Shown here in pieces: positions 8,601 to 17,985 of a DNA stretch of 19,140 nt (position 1 is the first letter of the stretch; every line of letters starts with the position of its first letter). The DNA lies in assembly GCA_937135995.1 (NCBI GenBank), contig CAKZOF010000793.1, forward strand, positions 1 to 19,140, written 5' to 3'. Source of the stretch: an uncultured Pyrinomonas sp. GTDB lineage: Bacteria > Acidobacteriota > Blastocatellia > Pyrinomonadales > Pyrinomonadaceae. Made by a program: the position numbers and the translations under genes. The notes beneath the pieces were generated by a model, which saw nothing but the letters and a program-made list of their open reading frames with translations, did not search any database and was not told where the DNA came from.

Positions 8601-8784
8601 CGACGTGCGCGAGGCTTTGCGTCGAGCACGCTTGACCGGGATCATCCCGTTCTGCATCACGATCGACCGCGACTCCGAAGCCGAACTGCGCGACCTGTAC
8701 GGCGAAGTCGGCTATACGATCATCGACGACGTGCTTTCTTTGCCCGAACGCTTGCCCGCCATCTATAGGCGACTGACAACTTGA
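5620..8784 (+). CDS. Large VWA-domain protein, NorD/CbbO type
   Basis: 1054-residue protein whose C-terminal two-thirds matches the NorD/CbbO group, the VWA partners of CbbQ/NorQ ATPases. The family core begins near residue 398 ([14 protein letters not shown]), continues through IHLPPNV (440-446) with [11 protein letters not shown] shortly after, a charged Glu/Arg-rich linker (about 670-720), and YDEWD at 754-758 followed by WCRV. The VWA domain has an intact metal site: DxSxS at D862/S864/S866 and a second aspartate D978 in SDGRP. The first ~390 residues are an additional all-helical region with degenerate repeats (Trp-Ala and Ala-Phe-Phe patterns). NorD is usually about 640 and CbbO about 780 residues, so this is long. 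The start at 5620 has only a poor ribosome site; ATG 5644 is an alternative. No client enzyme is adjacent. Confidence 0.88.
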   Translation: MVERDEGHMFDSEETRPLNRDWRDRLRAIANPSERQRMSELLRQLRHLPADRARVALEVSASLAVISFRASAEFLRATTEVAHLLDAEGLRAWGEIGRRLLMTNPDAGQSFFAEGVAHLAPLPLEVRRLLLQVCLRQMTLSNSIALATYRQAPRLAQVIGDEQALRWTFEVAHEIARRSAKHSADFFHATVPVANAFNRFSAEAPLMMREAVQLAAAFAARAGGVATDFWSVLPTATAGLDATCIRRLFAHAESSLEHGGAAALHAFIAGAEFLRAAPEAFDAWADLLQQVAAQSNAAMISLARTGPKVVRAIQREQRSGNAALHRVIFTVRRIAALDAEAAIACFRSAPSALRSSTIEQFEAWAANGLKQETNAKARRSYYALETRQSNETLRSGAGLTLEQVAATLRLYIEALTGREVEVAPLVHASNEARINDGRTIHLPPNVAEFETEELNFRLYKVLAAHAAGQIEFGTHARGTAELRAAYESIAALYAPENADALDAFSLDGYINDLTKGEAALPPEEEARLSRERRPTMPEEGDYRAVLSLFPKKALATRIFSMLENGRIDRLLRRKYRGLVRDLDLVREHLRATRPRIADLPVNVVPFELLFQITLCGGARDDARQFYGQIVSELETIVADYLAGPQATVADSLMATSRVYALFRSVTPDDSAQQNETNDETQGRDSSREKTPAEAREAEPQSRERERRHEARELFNAWALEDLEQESDTLDGAERWTSAETPEQPLEPGEAAYLYDEWDRDLMDHRVAWCRVIEKRVKMGDRSFVELTRTRHRGLISAIRNQFQLMRPEGLRRMRGELDGEDYDLNAVIDYVADRRADGQQSERIYTKRLRRERNVAVSFLLDQSSSTARTIGRNPLQPYTHPGRRIIDIEKEGLVLMSEALEAVGDSYAIYGFTSEGRHNVKFYVVKDFDERFTEEIERRIGGITYQHNTRLGAAIRHATARLAAREARTRLLIVLSDGRPYDHDYGDARYARDDVREALRRARLTGIIPFCITIDRDSEAELRDLYGEVGYTIIDDVLSLPERLPAIYRRLTT

Positions 8785-8934
8785 CGACACGCCTTGGGGG
8801 CAACGAGGCTGACCGCTGTTCCGACCCAATTGCGTTCAAGCGGTGCGACCGACGCGAGTCGTTCGGGTCATGCACGGTCAGGTTCACGAACGCGCGATCT
8901 AGACGAACGTCTTTCTCGCCTCCGCTCGCTACCA

Positions 8935-8949
8935 GAGTGCAAAGCACTC
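8935..8949. terminator. Candidate hairpin between convergent genes
   Basis: GAGTGC-AAA-GCACTC is a perfect 6-bp inverted repeat between the convergent VWA and antiporter genes, 11 nt from the antiporter stop. The downstream T-run is weak on either strand (GACCTTCTTCG on plus), so termination is plausible but not strong. A second small hairpin, AGAC-GAAC-GTCT followed by TTTCT, lies just upstream. Confidence 0.35.
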
Positions 8950-8960
8950 GACCTTCTTCG

Positions 8961-10946
<1,986 letters not shown>

Positions 10947-11248
10947 AAACTGATGATTATATACGCTCGCAAGCCGCAGAGGAAACGCCCTTTTCCACAC
11001 CGGAATCAAAGAGCTGCCCTGCACGTCTCCGAAAACACGCGCCGCTCTCAGCTAGTGCATGCTTTGAGGGCAGAGGGTGGTCTCGCGCGAAGAGTCTTGT
11101 CGGTCGAGCGCGAAGGGGAAACGCTTCGGGCGACTTTCCCGAACCGTTCGCACAGAAGTCCGATGCTTCCTGCAAAGGGTCATTCTCCGAGCCTAGCGGC
11201 TTCGCTCGCCGTTCGCTTGCGCGGCGACAAGGCTCGTCTCGATGAAAG
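10947..11248. other. Gap between antiporter and tRNA-Ser promoter
   Basis: About 300 nt without a supported gene. It holds the TATAAT element for the minus-strand antiporter at its left end, and the tRNA promoter starts directly to its right. The remainder has no motif I recognise; open frames in it are short and lack family features. Confidence 0.5.
10956..10961 (-). promoter_or_regulatory. Consensus -10 box (TATAAT) just upstream of the antiporter
   Basis: The minus strand reads TATAAT, ending 9 nt before the ATG. No good -35 is present (TTCCTC at 17 bp). Transcription would start 2-4 nt before the ATG. Confidence 0.4.
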
Positions 11249-11277
11249 TTGAGAAAGCGCTTCGGTTGCGCTATAAA
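11249..11277 (+). promoter_or_regulatory. Promoter of tRNA-Ser
   Basis: TTGAGA (11249-11254) and TATAAA (11272-11277) are separated by exactly 17 bp. Each hexamer matches consensus in at least four of six positions. The predicted start is about 7 nt upstream of the tRNA 5' end, as expected for a stable RNA gene. This is the best sigma-70-type promoter in the window. Confidence 0.75.
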
Positions 11278-11291
11278 TAATCTCCTGCTGC

Positions 11292-11377
11292 GGAGGGGTA
11301 GCATAATTGGTAATGCAGCGGTCTTGAAAACCGCCGCCCGCAAGGGCTTGCAGGTTCGAGTCCTGTCCCCTCCGCCA
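11292..11377 (+). tRNA. tRNA-Ser (anticodon UGA), CCA encoded
   Basis: Complete type II tRNA. The acceptor GGAGGGG (11292-11298) pairs with CCCCTCC (11367-11373). The D-arm is GCAT/ATGC with loop AATTGGTA. The anticodon stem GCGGT/ACCGC holds loop CTTGAAA, giving anticodon UGA, which reads UCA and related serine codons. The 15-nt variable arm folds as GCCC-GCAA-GGGC, and the T-arm is GCAGG-TTCGAGT-CCTGT. Discriminator G74-equivalent (11374) is followed by a genomically encoded CCA (11375-11377). All stems are intact. The D-arm has a 4-bp stem and lacks the GGCCGAG pattern of E. coli tRNA-Ser. C11291 could add an eighth base pair with G11374. Confidence 0.96.
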
Positions 11378-11641
11378 CAAACTCCCTCGGCTCGCCAAGC
11401 CTTCCGAAAGCCCTTCGGCATCGCCGATGTGCTCACCCCTGCCGGCGACTTCGAGCAGGTCGGCTCTGTTTACCTACTCAAGTAACAAAGCTTCACGCGA
11501 GGGGAGCCGTCGAAGCTGCGTTCGAACTGTGTTGGCTCTGCCACTTTTCCCTGCTTTTCGGACCAACCGATCAGCACTTCCTATCAGATCGCCAGCCCGG
11601 AAGGTGAGGAACACGCGGACGCGCCTGATGGCAACATCGGG
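11378..11641. other. Gap downstream of tRNA-Ser
   Basis: 264 nt between the tRNA and the fadR promoter, with no supported gene, clear terminator or repeat. The last CDS-like frames here are short and lack family features. Confidence 0.4.
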
Positions 11642-11670
11642 TTGCGCATCCGGAAGAAGCGCGGTAGTCT
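11642..11670 (+). promoter_or_regulatory. Candidate promoter of the FadR-like gene
   Basis: TTGCGC (11642-11647) and TAGTCT (11665-11670) are 17 bp apart. The same hexamer pair, with an 18-bp spacer, precedes the hydrolase gene on the minus strand. The predicted start near 11677 puts the palindrome at 11685-11700 just inside the transcript. Confidence 0.45.
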
Positions 11671-11684
11671 AGACGCGCTGCTGA

Positions 11685-11700
11685 GTGAATCATCATTCAC
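11685..11700. promoter_or_regulatory. Predicted FadR-type operator in the fadR leader
   Basis: GTGAAT-CATC-ATTCAC is a perfect 6-bp inverted repeat with a 4-bp centre. The TGAAT/ATTCA half-sites resemble the box bound by Bacillus FadR (TGAATGA...TCATTCA). It sits 19 bp upstream of the ATG and just downstream of the candidate -10, a classic place for autorepression by a TetR protein. Confidence 0.65.
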
Positions 11701-11719
11701 CGGTCCTTTTTCGAGCGCC

Positions 11720-12331
11720 ATGAGCACCGTTCGATCTTTATCCCAACGTCCGGCTGTGGCTGACAAGCGTGAGGCTATTTTGCACGCTGCTATCAGCGTG
11801 TTTGCCCGTCACGGTTACTTCAACGCTAAAGTCGCCGACATCGCGCGCGCGGCGGGCGTCGCCGATGGCACTGTCTATCTTTACTTTCGCAGCAAAGAAG
11901 AGATACTTCATTCGATCTTCGATCGCACGATGGAAGAGGCCATCGCCGAAGGACGGCGACAACTCGCCGCGATCGGCGACCCGCGTGAAAAACTGCGGCG
12001 CATCGCGCAGTTGCATCTCGAACGCTTGGGCGCGGACCGCGATCTGGCAGTGGTCTTTCAAGTCGAGCTTCGCGGTTCGATCAAGTTCATGGAAGAGTTC
12101 TCCGCTGCCGGACTGGCCGAATATCTCGGCATCATTCGCGAAGTGATCGAAGAGGGGCAACGAATGGAGATCTTTCGCGCTGACTTGAACGCCAAGGTCG
12201 CGGCCAAGATCTTCTTCGGCGCGCTCGACGAAATGGCGACCAACTGGATTCTGTCGAAGAAGCGTTACAAACTCGCGCCGATGGCCGATCACGTGGTAGA
12301 TATTTTTCTGAACGGCGTGAGCGCGGCTTGA
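11720..12331 (+). CDS. fadR: FadR-like TetR family regulator of fatty acid degradation
   Basis: 203-residue TetR repressor. The N-terminal helix-turn-helix domain (about residues 17-63) contains IARAAGVADGTVYLYFRSKE, which closely follows Bacillus FadR (YsiA). The ligand domain keeps DRDLAVVFQVELRGS near residue 110 and a late FFGALDEMATNWI segment, also as in FadR. Bacillus and Thermus FadR repress beta-oxidation genes and release DNA on binding long-chain acyl-CoA. The start at 11720 begins the usual length; the frame extends 26 codons upstream across the promoter and operator, which argues against the longer form. The ribosome site is weak. An acyl-CoA ligase gene follows 96 nt later on the same strand, and a FadR-type palindrome precedes the gene. 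Not related in fold to E. coli FadR (GntR family). Confidence 0.85.
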   Translation: MSTVRSLSQRPAVADKREAILHAAISVFARHGYFNAKVADIARAAGVADGTVYLYFRSKEEILHSIFDRTMEEAIAEGRRQLAAIGDPREKLRRIAQLHLERLGADRDLAVVFQVELRGSIKFMEEFSAAGLAEYLGIIREVIEEGQRMEIFRADLNAKVAAKIFFGALDEMATNWILSKKRYKLAPMADHVVDIFLNGVSAA

Positions 12332-12427
12332 GGGGCGATTTCGCTGCACAGATTCTTTCGAGCGCGCCTCGTTTCGTGGCGCAAGACGCGAGTCATCCAA
12401 TCGGATCAAAAAAGGAGCGAGCGCGTT

Positions 12428-14308
12428 ATGTCGATGACGCAAACCGAGGCGGCTCGCCCAACGCGCGTGCCGCTCGCACCGGATGAACCGAAGACGCTGG
12501 TCGAGGTCTTTCAACGATCGGTCGAACGCCATCGCAAGCCCGACATGCTCAACTACAAGCGCGCGGGCCGCTGGCACGCGATCTCGTCCGAAGAGTTCAT
12601 CGCACGCGCGCGCCGCATCGCCTTCGGCCTGCGCGCGCTCGGCATTGGTCGTGGCGATCGCGTCGCGTTATTGTCGGAGAATCGGCCCGAATGGGTGCTC
12701 GTCGATGCCGCGTGTCATCTTGCCGGAGCGACTGACGTCCCTATCTATCCGACGCAGGCACCGGCGCAGGTCCGCTACATCCTCGACGACGCGCAAGCCC
12801 GCGTGCTCTTCATCCAACATCGCGCCTCTTTCGAGCGCATCGCCGCGCACGTGCGCGGTGCGTTGGAGCACGTCATCTTCTTCGATCCCGAAGGAGCCGA
12901 CGAAGCCGGCGCCATCACGCTCGCTGAATTCGAAGCGCGAGGGCGTGCGCTCTCTGAAAAACAGCCACACATGATCGAAGAGAGCGCGCAAGCCGTCCGC
13001 CCTGACGATCTCGCCACGTTGATTTACACTTCGGGGACGACCGGTGAACCCAAAGGCGTGATGCTCACGCACGCCAATCTCGTGTCGAACATGATCGACA
13101 GCTCCGCTGAACTGCAGTTGAGCGAGTCGGACGTGGCGCTTTCGGTGTTGCCGCTTTCGCACGTCTTCGAACGACTCTTGATGTACGTTTACGTTCACTA
13201 CGGCGTCAGCGTCTACTATGCGGAATCGATCGAGAAGCTCGCCGAGAATATGCGCGAAGCGCGCCCGATGGTGATGGCTGCCGTCCCGCGCCTGTTCGAG
13301 AAGATGTACGCGCGCATTCGCGAACGCGCCGCCGAAGGTGGACCGGCTAAAGCGAAGCTGCTCGATTGGGCCGTGGAGGTAGGCAAGGAGTGGGCTCGGC
13401 GAACGCTGAACGGCGAGCGCGTGCCGCTGGCGCTCGCCTTGAAGCATGGCTTGGCCTCGCGTCTCGTCTTCTCTAAGTGGAAAGAAGCGGTAGGCGGGCG
13501 CTTGCGTTTCTTCGTTTCGGGCGGCGCGGCGCTTCCGCCCGAACTAGGTTATATCTTCACCGGCGCGGGTCTGATGGTCCTTCAGGGATATGGATTAACG
13601 GAGACTTCGCCGGTCATTTCGGTCTGCACGCCCAAGGCCAATCGAATGGGCAGCGTCGGGCGCCCGATCCGCAACGTCGAGGTACGCATCGCCGCCGATG
13701 GCGAAATCCAAGTGCGTGGTCCAAACGTCATGCGCGGATACTACAACAAGCCCGAAGAGACGCGCGCTGCTTTCACCGCTGACGGCTGGTTTCGGACGGG
13801 CGACATCGGCATGCTCGATCGAGATGGCTTTCTTTACATCACCGATCGCAAGAAAGAACTGTTCAAGACTTCCGGCGGCAAATACATCGCGCCGCAACCG
13901 ATCGAGCAAAGGTTGAAAGCATCCCCGCTCATTAGTCAAGCCGTGCTCGTCGGCAACGGGCGGCGGTTCCCGGCAGCGCTCATCGTTCCCGATTGGCAGA
14001 AGCTGCGCGCGCAAGCTGCTGCCGAAGGCATTCCGCTTGACGATCGCCCGAACGAGGAGTTGGCCCAAGACGTGCGCCTCGTCAATTTGGTCCAGCGCGA
14101 AGTAGATCGTTTGATGCAAGATTTTTCGCGCTACGAGCGCGTCAAGCGCATTGCGCTGCTCGCGCATGAACTATCCATCGAAGGTGGCGAACTGACGCCG
14201 ACGCTCAAAGTCAAACGGCGCGTGATCGATGAAAAGTATCACGACGTGATCGAGCGGATCTACGCCGAAGAGGCGCACCGCTACGACAACGGGGAAACGA
14301 TCGCCTGA
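12428..14308 (+). CDS. Long-chain fatty acid--CoA ligase (AMP-forming)
   Basis: 626-residue ANL-superfamily enzyme that activates fatty acids to acyl-CoA through an acyl-adenylate, supplying beta-oxidation and lipid synthesis. Visible motifs are the phosphate loop YTSGTTGEPKG (200-210), GYGLTETSP (387-395), and GWFRTGD (453-459) with D459 binding the AMP ribose. The long-chain-type hinge and C-terminal domain carry DRKKELFKTSGGKYIAP. The size and motif set fit the FadD15/long-chain subgroup rather than acetyl-CoA synthetase. The ATG is preceded by AAGGAG at 10 nt. It follows the FadR-like gene in the same direction, an arrangement parallel to the Bacillus lcfA-fadR association, so acyl-CoA made by this enzyme would plausibly be the inducer of its own operon. 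Chain-length preference cannot be read from sequence by eye. Confidence 0.94.
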   Translation: MSMTQTEAARPTRVPLAPDEPKTLVEVFQRSVERHRKPDMLNYKRAGRWHAISSEEFIARARRIAFGLRALGIGRGDRVALLSENRPEWVLVDAACHLAGATDVPIYPTQAPAQVRYILDDAQARVLFIQHRASFERIAAHVRGALEHVIFFDPEGADEAGAITLAEFEARGRALSEKQPHMIEESAQAVRPDDLATLIYTSGTTGEPKGVMLTHANLVSNMIDSSAELQLSESDVALSVLPLSHVFERLLMYVYVHYGVSVYYAESIEKLAENMREARPMVMAAVPRLFEKMYARIRERAAEGGPAKAKLLDWAVEVGKEWARRTLNGERVPLALALKHGLASRLVFSKWKEAVGGRLRFFVSGGAALPPELGYIFTGAGLMVLQGYGLTETSPVISVCTPKANRMGSVGRPIRNVEVRIAADGEIQVRGPNVMRGYYNKPEETRAAFTADGWFRTGDIGMLDRDGFLYITDRKKELFKTSGGKYIAPQPIEQRLKASPLISQAVLVGNGRRFPAALIVPDWQKLRAQAAAEGIPLDDRPNEELAQDVRLVNLVQREVDRLMQDFSRYERVKRIALLAHELSIEGGELTPTLKVKRRVIDEKYHDVIERIYAEEAHRYDNGETIA

Positions 14309-14333
14309 GGAGGTGAGCGCCTCAAGAGCCGCC

Positions 14334-14354
14334 GAGCCTAATCAAAGGAGGCTC
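14334..14354. terminator. Candidate bidirectional terminator hairpin
   Basis: GAGCCT (14334-14339) pairs with AGGCTC (14349-14354) around a 9-nt loop, between the convergent ligase and methyltransferase genes. The T-tract is weak (ACATTTC on plus). Placement is more persuasive than strength. Confidence 0.4.
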
Positions 14355-14368
14355 ACATTTCATCCCTA

Positions 14369-15049
14369 TCATTTGCTTGATCTACTCGGCGCACGGCCCC
14401 GATGGAGCGCGTGCCGTGGTGGCACGGTCCAGAGATAGACCGTGCGGTACAAATTCTGCCAAGGGACGCGCACCACCCGTTCCGGCTTCCAATCTCCCAT
14501 CGTGAAATCGTGCGAAACGATGCGCGCGCCCGGTCTCAGCTCGCGCAGCAGCTTGGGCCGAAGCTTCAGGTTGAGCGTCTGCGAAAGGTAGAGCGTCACC
14601 ACCGTCGCTTCGCCTATGGGCGCACGGAAAAGATCAGCGTTGATGAAGCGGACGCGGTCGGCGACGCCCTCTTGTCGCGCCCGCGCTCGCGCGACTTCAA
14701 TCATCTTAGGATCGATCTCGATGCCGACGGCGCGGATGTTGTAGAGCTTCGCCGCCATGATGGGGATGCGCCCGTCGCCGCTTCCTAGATCGTAGAGCAC
14801 GTCGTCCGGTTTGATGTCGGCAAGGCGCAGCATTTCCATCACCGTCTCCATCGGCGTCGGCACAAAGATGACGTCGGGCGCGTGCAGTGGCCGCTTCGAG
14901 GACTGCCGGGCAGATTGCGCCGACACGGCGCACGTCAAACAAAGCGCGACGAGCGCGCAGCTCCATGCGCCAAAAAACAAACAGCGGCGACGCCGAGCAC
15001 CGATCAACAGCTTCGCCTCGTTGATGAAATCCTTGGTCGTCACATTCAA
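14369..15049 (-). CDS. Class I SAM methyltransferase with apparent signal peptide
   Basis: 226-residue Rossmann-fold methyltransferase. Motif I is DLGSGDGR at residues 87-94. The ribose-binding acidic residue is E111 in VGIEID. The PTPMETVMEML lead-in plus DLGSGDGRI resembles the FAM173 group of protein-lysine methyltransferases, though the target is unknown. Unusually, residues 19-44 read as a signal peptide: four arginines, a hydrophobic core, then AVSA with likely cleavage before Q45. A non-cleaved membrane anchor is the alternative. The start is uncertain: TTG at 15049 overlaps the hydrolase stop as TTGA, suggesting translational coupling, and GTG at 15043 is also possible. It would be co-transcribed after the hydrolase. 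Methyltransferase fold is firm; export and substrate are not. Confidence 0.8.
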   Translation of the reverse strand: MNVTTKDFINEAKLLIGARRRRCLFFGAWSCALVALCLTCAVSAQSARQSSKRPLHAPDVIFVPTPMETVMEMLRLADIKPDDVLYDLGSGDGRIPIMAAKLYNIRAVGIEIDPKMIEVARARARQEGVADRVRFINADLFRAPIGEATVVTLYLSQTLNLKLRPKLLRELRPGARIVSHDFTMGDWKPERVVRVPWQNLYRTVYLWTVPPRHALHRGRAPSRSSK

Positions 15050-15720
15050 ACTTGCGCTTCGCGGCGGTCCGTTTCAGACGCGCTCGCTAGCTGCTGCCTT
15101 GTCCACTCGGCGATGACGCGGCGCACTTCGTCGACCTTTTCATCGAAAAAGTGGCCGACGCCGGGCACGACATGCAATTGCGCCCTTGCCTCCGGCGGGA
15201 GTTGGGCGACGAGCGCGCGCAATGCCGCAACGTCGCCGAACTCATCTCGCTCGCCGTGAACGAAGAGGATCGGCTTGCGGCACCCGCGCAGAAAAAAGAA
15301 GTCGTACATGTTAACGGGCGTGCCGATAGCGATCAGAAAACCGACGCGCTCATCACCGATGCCCGTCTCCAATCCGACGCGCGAACCGAACGAGAAACCG
15401 GCGAGCCCGAGCGGCAACGAAGCATACTTCTCTGCGAGGAGATCGAGCGCCGCACGCGCATCCTCGCGTTCGCCGATGCCACCCGCATAATGGCCCGTGC
15501 TCTGCCCGACGCCGCGAAAATTGATGCGCAGCGTCGCGCACCCGGCGTCTTCCAACCCACGCGCCGCGCGGAAGACAACCTTGTTGTGCATCGTTCCGCC
15601 GTGTTGCGGGTGCGGATGAAGGACGAGCGCTGCGCCGCGCGCGCCGTCGCGCGGTTCCTTCAAGATCGCTTCCAATCTGCCGTGCGAGACCGGAATGAAG
15701 AGATTTCCTACTGGGTACAC
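15046..15720 (-). CDS. Alpha/beta hydrolase, dienelactone hydrolase-like
   Basis: 224-residue serine hydrolase of the alpha/beta fold, small cytoplasmic type, with no signal peptide or membrane segment. The predicted catalytic triad is S110 in GFSFGS, D159 in GERDE, and H190 in GVGHFF. The early HPHPQHGGTMHNK segment (35-47) is characteristic of a widespread group of uncharacterised bacterial hydrolases also called KANL3/Tex30-like or dienelactone hydrolase-related. NFRGVGQSTG (67-76) is typical of these too. The substrate is unknown. The start is GTG at 15720, with AGAGGA about 12 nt upstream and a promoter-like pair at 15757-15786. Its stop overlaps the methyltransferase start, so the two are likely one operon. 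Confidence 0.85.
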   Translation of the reverse strand: MYPVGNLFIPVSHGRLEAILKEPRDGARGAALVLHPHPQHGGTMHNKVVFRAARGLEDAGCATLRINFRGVGQSTGHYAGGIGEREDARAALDLLAEKYASLPLGLAGFSFGSRVGLETGIGDERVGFLIAIGTPVNMYDFFFLRGCRKPILFVHGERDEFGDVAALRALVAQLPPEARAQLHVVPGVGHFFDEKVDEVRRVIAEWTRQQLASASETDRREAQV

Positions 15721-15756
15721 GTCCGATGTGCGTCCTCTGAGCGTGGAGTAACGGAG

Positions 15757-15786
15757 AGACTAACAAAAAGCGCGGACAAAGCGCAA
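15757..15786 (-). promoter_or_regulatory. Candidate promoter of the hydrolase-methyltransferase operon
   Basis: On the minus strand TTGCGC (15786-15781) and TAGTCT (15762-15757) are 18 bp apart, giving a leader of about 30 nt. The hexamers equal those upstream of the FadR-like gene. The rest of the 258-nt divergent region (15721-15978) shows nothing I recognise. Confidence 0.4.
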
Positions 15787-15978
15787 CGCTGGCCCCGAAG
15801 ACGGCAAAGAGGCGTGTAGCGAGCGTCACAAAGAACGCGCCGAGAGCGCAAAGGCGCTTCATCGCGATCTTCGGCTTGAAGGCGCAAGGCGAGTCGTGAG
15901 ACAATTCGAAGCGTCGGTTACCACGCGGTTTCAAACGGGCACGACGGTTCACCGCGCACGGAGCCGTTTCGTGTCACC

Positions 15979-17985
15979 ATGAAGAACAGAACCATTGCGA
16001 CGCTCATCCTCGTCAGCCTCTTTTTCGCGGCAAACGTTCAAGCACAGACGATGAAGACCCAAGCGCGTGTGCGCGCGCCCGAACTCGTGCCACACAACGG
16101 CTGGCTCAACACTGACCGGCCGTTGTCCTTGGCTGCGCTGCGCGGCAAGATCGTGCTGTTGGATTTTTGGACCTACGGCTGCATCAACTGCATCCACATC
16201 ATCCCCGATCTCAAACGCCTCGAAGCCAAGTATGCCGATCAACTGGTCGTCATCGGTGTCCATTCGGCCAAGTTCGACAACGAACGCGATACGGAAAACA
16301 TACGCCGCATCATCCTGCGCTACGGCATCGAACACCCGGTGGTCAACGACGCGTCGTTCGCCATCTGGGAAAGCTACACCGTGCGCGCTTGGCCAACGCT
16401 CGTGCTCATCGATCCCGAAGGCTACATCGTGGAAACGGTGGCCGGAGAAGGCAACTACGATCTTCTCGACCGAACGATCGGCGCGCTCGTCGCTGAATAC
16501 CGCCAGCGTGGCAAGCTGAACGAAGAGCCCCTTCGCTTCGCGCTCGAGCGGGCGAAAGTCGGCGACGTGCCGCTCGCCTTTCCGGGCAAAGTGCTGGCTG
16601 ATGACAAAAGCGGGAGGCTCTTCATTGCCGACTCGAACCACCATCGCATCGTGGTCGCGCGCCTCGACGGAACGCTGCTTGACACCTTCGGCACGGGCGA
16701 AGCCGGAATGCAAGACGGACCAGCCGACCGCGCAACCTTCAAAAATCCGCAGGGCATGGCGCTCGATGGTGATTCTCTCTATGTCGCCGATACCGGCAAC
16801 CACGCCATCCGACGCATAGATTTGCGCGCGCGCACGGTTGAAACCATTGCCGGAACGGGCGCGCAGCTTGCCGATTACTCGACGCGCGAAGGCGAAGCGG
16901 CGAAGACGGCTCTCTCTTCGCCGTGGGACTTGCAACTCATCGGAAAAACGCTCTTCATCGCCATGGCTGGACCGCACCAGATCTGGCAACTCGATCTCGA
17001 GCGCCAGCGCGTCAGCGTGTTCGCCGGATCGGGAGCGGAGGCGCGCGAAGATGGACCGCGCGAAGAGGCTGCCTTCGCGCAGCCGTCCGGACTGATCACC
17101 GATGGCCGCACGCTCTATGTCGCCGACAGCGAGTCGAACATCATCAGAGCCATCGAACTCGGTCCCAACGGGCGAGTGCGGACGTTGGCAGGTGGCGACC
17201 TTTTCGATTTCGGCGACCGCGACGGACGCGCCGATCAAGCGCGCTTTCAACATCCGCTCGGCATCGCCTACTACAACGGACGGCTCTACATCGCCGACAC
17301 ATACAATCACAAACTCAAGGTTCTCGACCCGCGAACGCAAACCGTGCGCACCTTTGTCGGCGGCCCCGGTCCCGGCCATGTTGACGGCAGACGTCCGAAG
17401 TTCTATGAACCGGGTGGTTTGAGCATCGCCAGGGGCGCGATATACGTCGCCGACACCAACAACCACGCCGTGCGCCTCGTCGATGCGCGCACTGGCGAAA
17501 CGCGCACGCTGCCCATCAAAGGACTCACGCCGCCGATGACGGTCCGCGCCGAGCAGCCAAAACCACCCGAGGCGACGCTCTCACTCCCGATGCAAAAGGT
17601 CGCCGCAAGGTCAACGATCACGCTCGTGCTCGACGTCGAATTGCCTTCCGGCTATCATCTCAACCCGATGGCTCCACAGCGCGCGAGCGTCGAGATCGTG
17701 CGCGGCAACGACGCGCTCTCTGTTGAGACGGGCAAAAAAGCTTGGCGCGGAACGGAAGTTCGGCTGCCGCTGCGCGCGGATCTTCGAGCCGCGACGCCGG
17801 GTGCAGCCGAGATAAACGCGACAGCAACGTTCTACTACTGCCGCGAGGACAACACGGGGTTGTGCCGCATCAAGTCATTCGCTTGGCGCATTCCCGTCGA
17901 AGTGGTGGACGATGCGAACGCACCGCGCGAGATTCGCCTGCGCGAGCGCATCACGCTGAACGATGCGCGCTCTGTTGAAAAGTGA
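15979..17985 (+). CDS. Secreted thioredoxin-like/NHL-repeat protein, NHLRC2-like
   Basis: 668-residue protein with the domain order of NHLRC2: thioredoxin-like, beta-propeller, C-terminal beta domain. A signal peptide (residues 1-22, cleavage after VQA) directs it to the periplasm or outside. The thioredoxin-like domain (about 30-180) carries the redox motif C68-I-N-C71 in WTYGCINCIH and the cis-proline AWPT. Six or so NHL repeats (about 195-510) show recurring LYVADTGNHAIR-type motifs. The C-terminal domain (about 530-650) resembles the N-terminal DsbD fold and has a second cysteine pair, C621 and C629. The ATG at 15979 lacks a strong ribosome site (GGAG at 15 nt). Role is probably thiol-disulfide exchange or a scaffold; partners are unknown. 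Confidence 0.88.
   Translation: MKNRTIATLILVSLFFAANVQAQTMKTQARVRAPELVPHNGWLNTDRPLSLAALRGKIVLLDFWTYGCINCIHIIPDLKRLEAKYADQLVVIGVHSAKFDNERDTENIRRIILRYGIEHPVVNDASFAIWESYTVRAWPTLVLIDPEGYIVETVAGEGNYDLLDRTIGALVAEYRQRGKLNEEPLRFALERAKVGDVPLAFPGKVLADDKSGRLFIADSNHHRIVVARLDGTLLDTFGTGEAGMQDGPADRATFKNPQGMALDGDSLYVADTGNHAIRRIDLRARTVETIAGTGAQLADYSTREGEAAKTALSSPWDLQLIGKTLFIAMAGPHQIWQLDLERQRVSVFAGSGAEAREDGPREEAAFAQPSGLITDGRTLYVADSESNIIRAIELGPNGRVRTLAGGDLFDFGDRDGRADQARFQHPLGIAYYNGRLYIADTYNHKLKVLDPRTQTVRTFVGGPGPGHVDGRRPKFYEPGGLSIARGAIYVADTNNHAVRLVDARTGETRTLPIKGLTPPMTVRAEQPKPPEATLSLPMQKVAARSTITLVLDVELPSGYHLNPMAPQRASVEIVRGNDALSVETGKKAWRGTEVRLPLRADLRAATPGAAEINATATFYYCREDNTGLCRIKSFAWRIPVEVVDDANAPREIRLRERITLNDARSVEK

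Noticed and set aside
15949..17466. 505-codon open frame antisense to the thioredoxin/NHL gene
   Set aside because: The sense strand encodes a convincing multi-domain protein; the antisense frame shows no motif and reflects codon bias.
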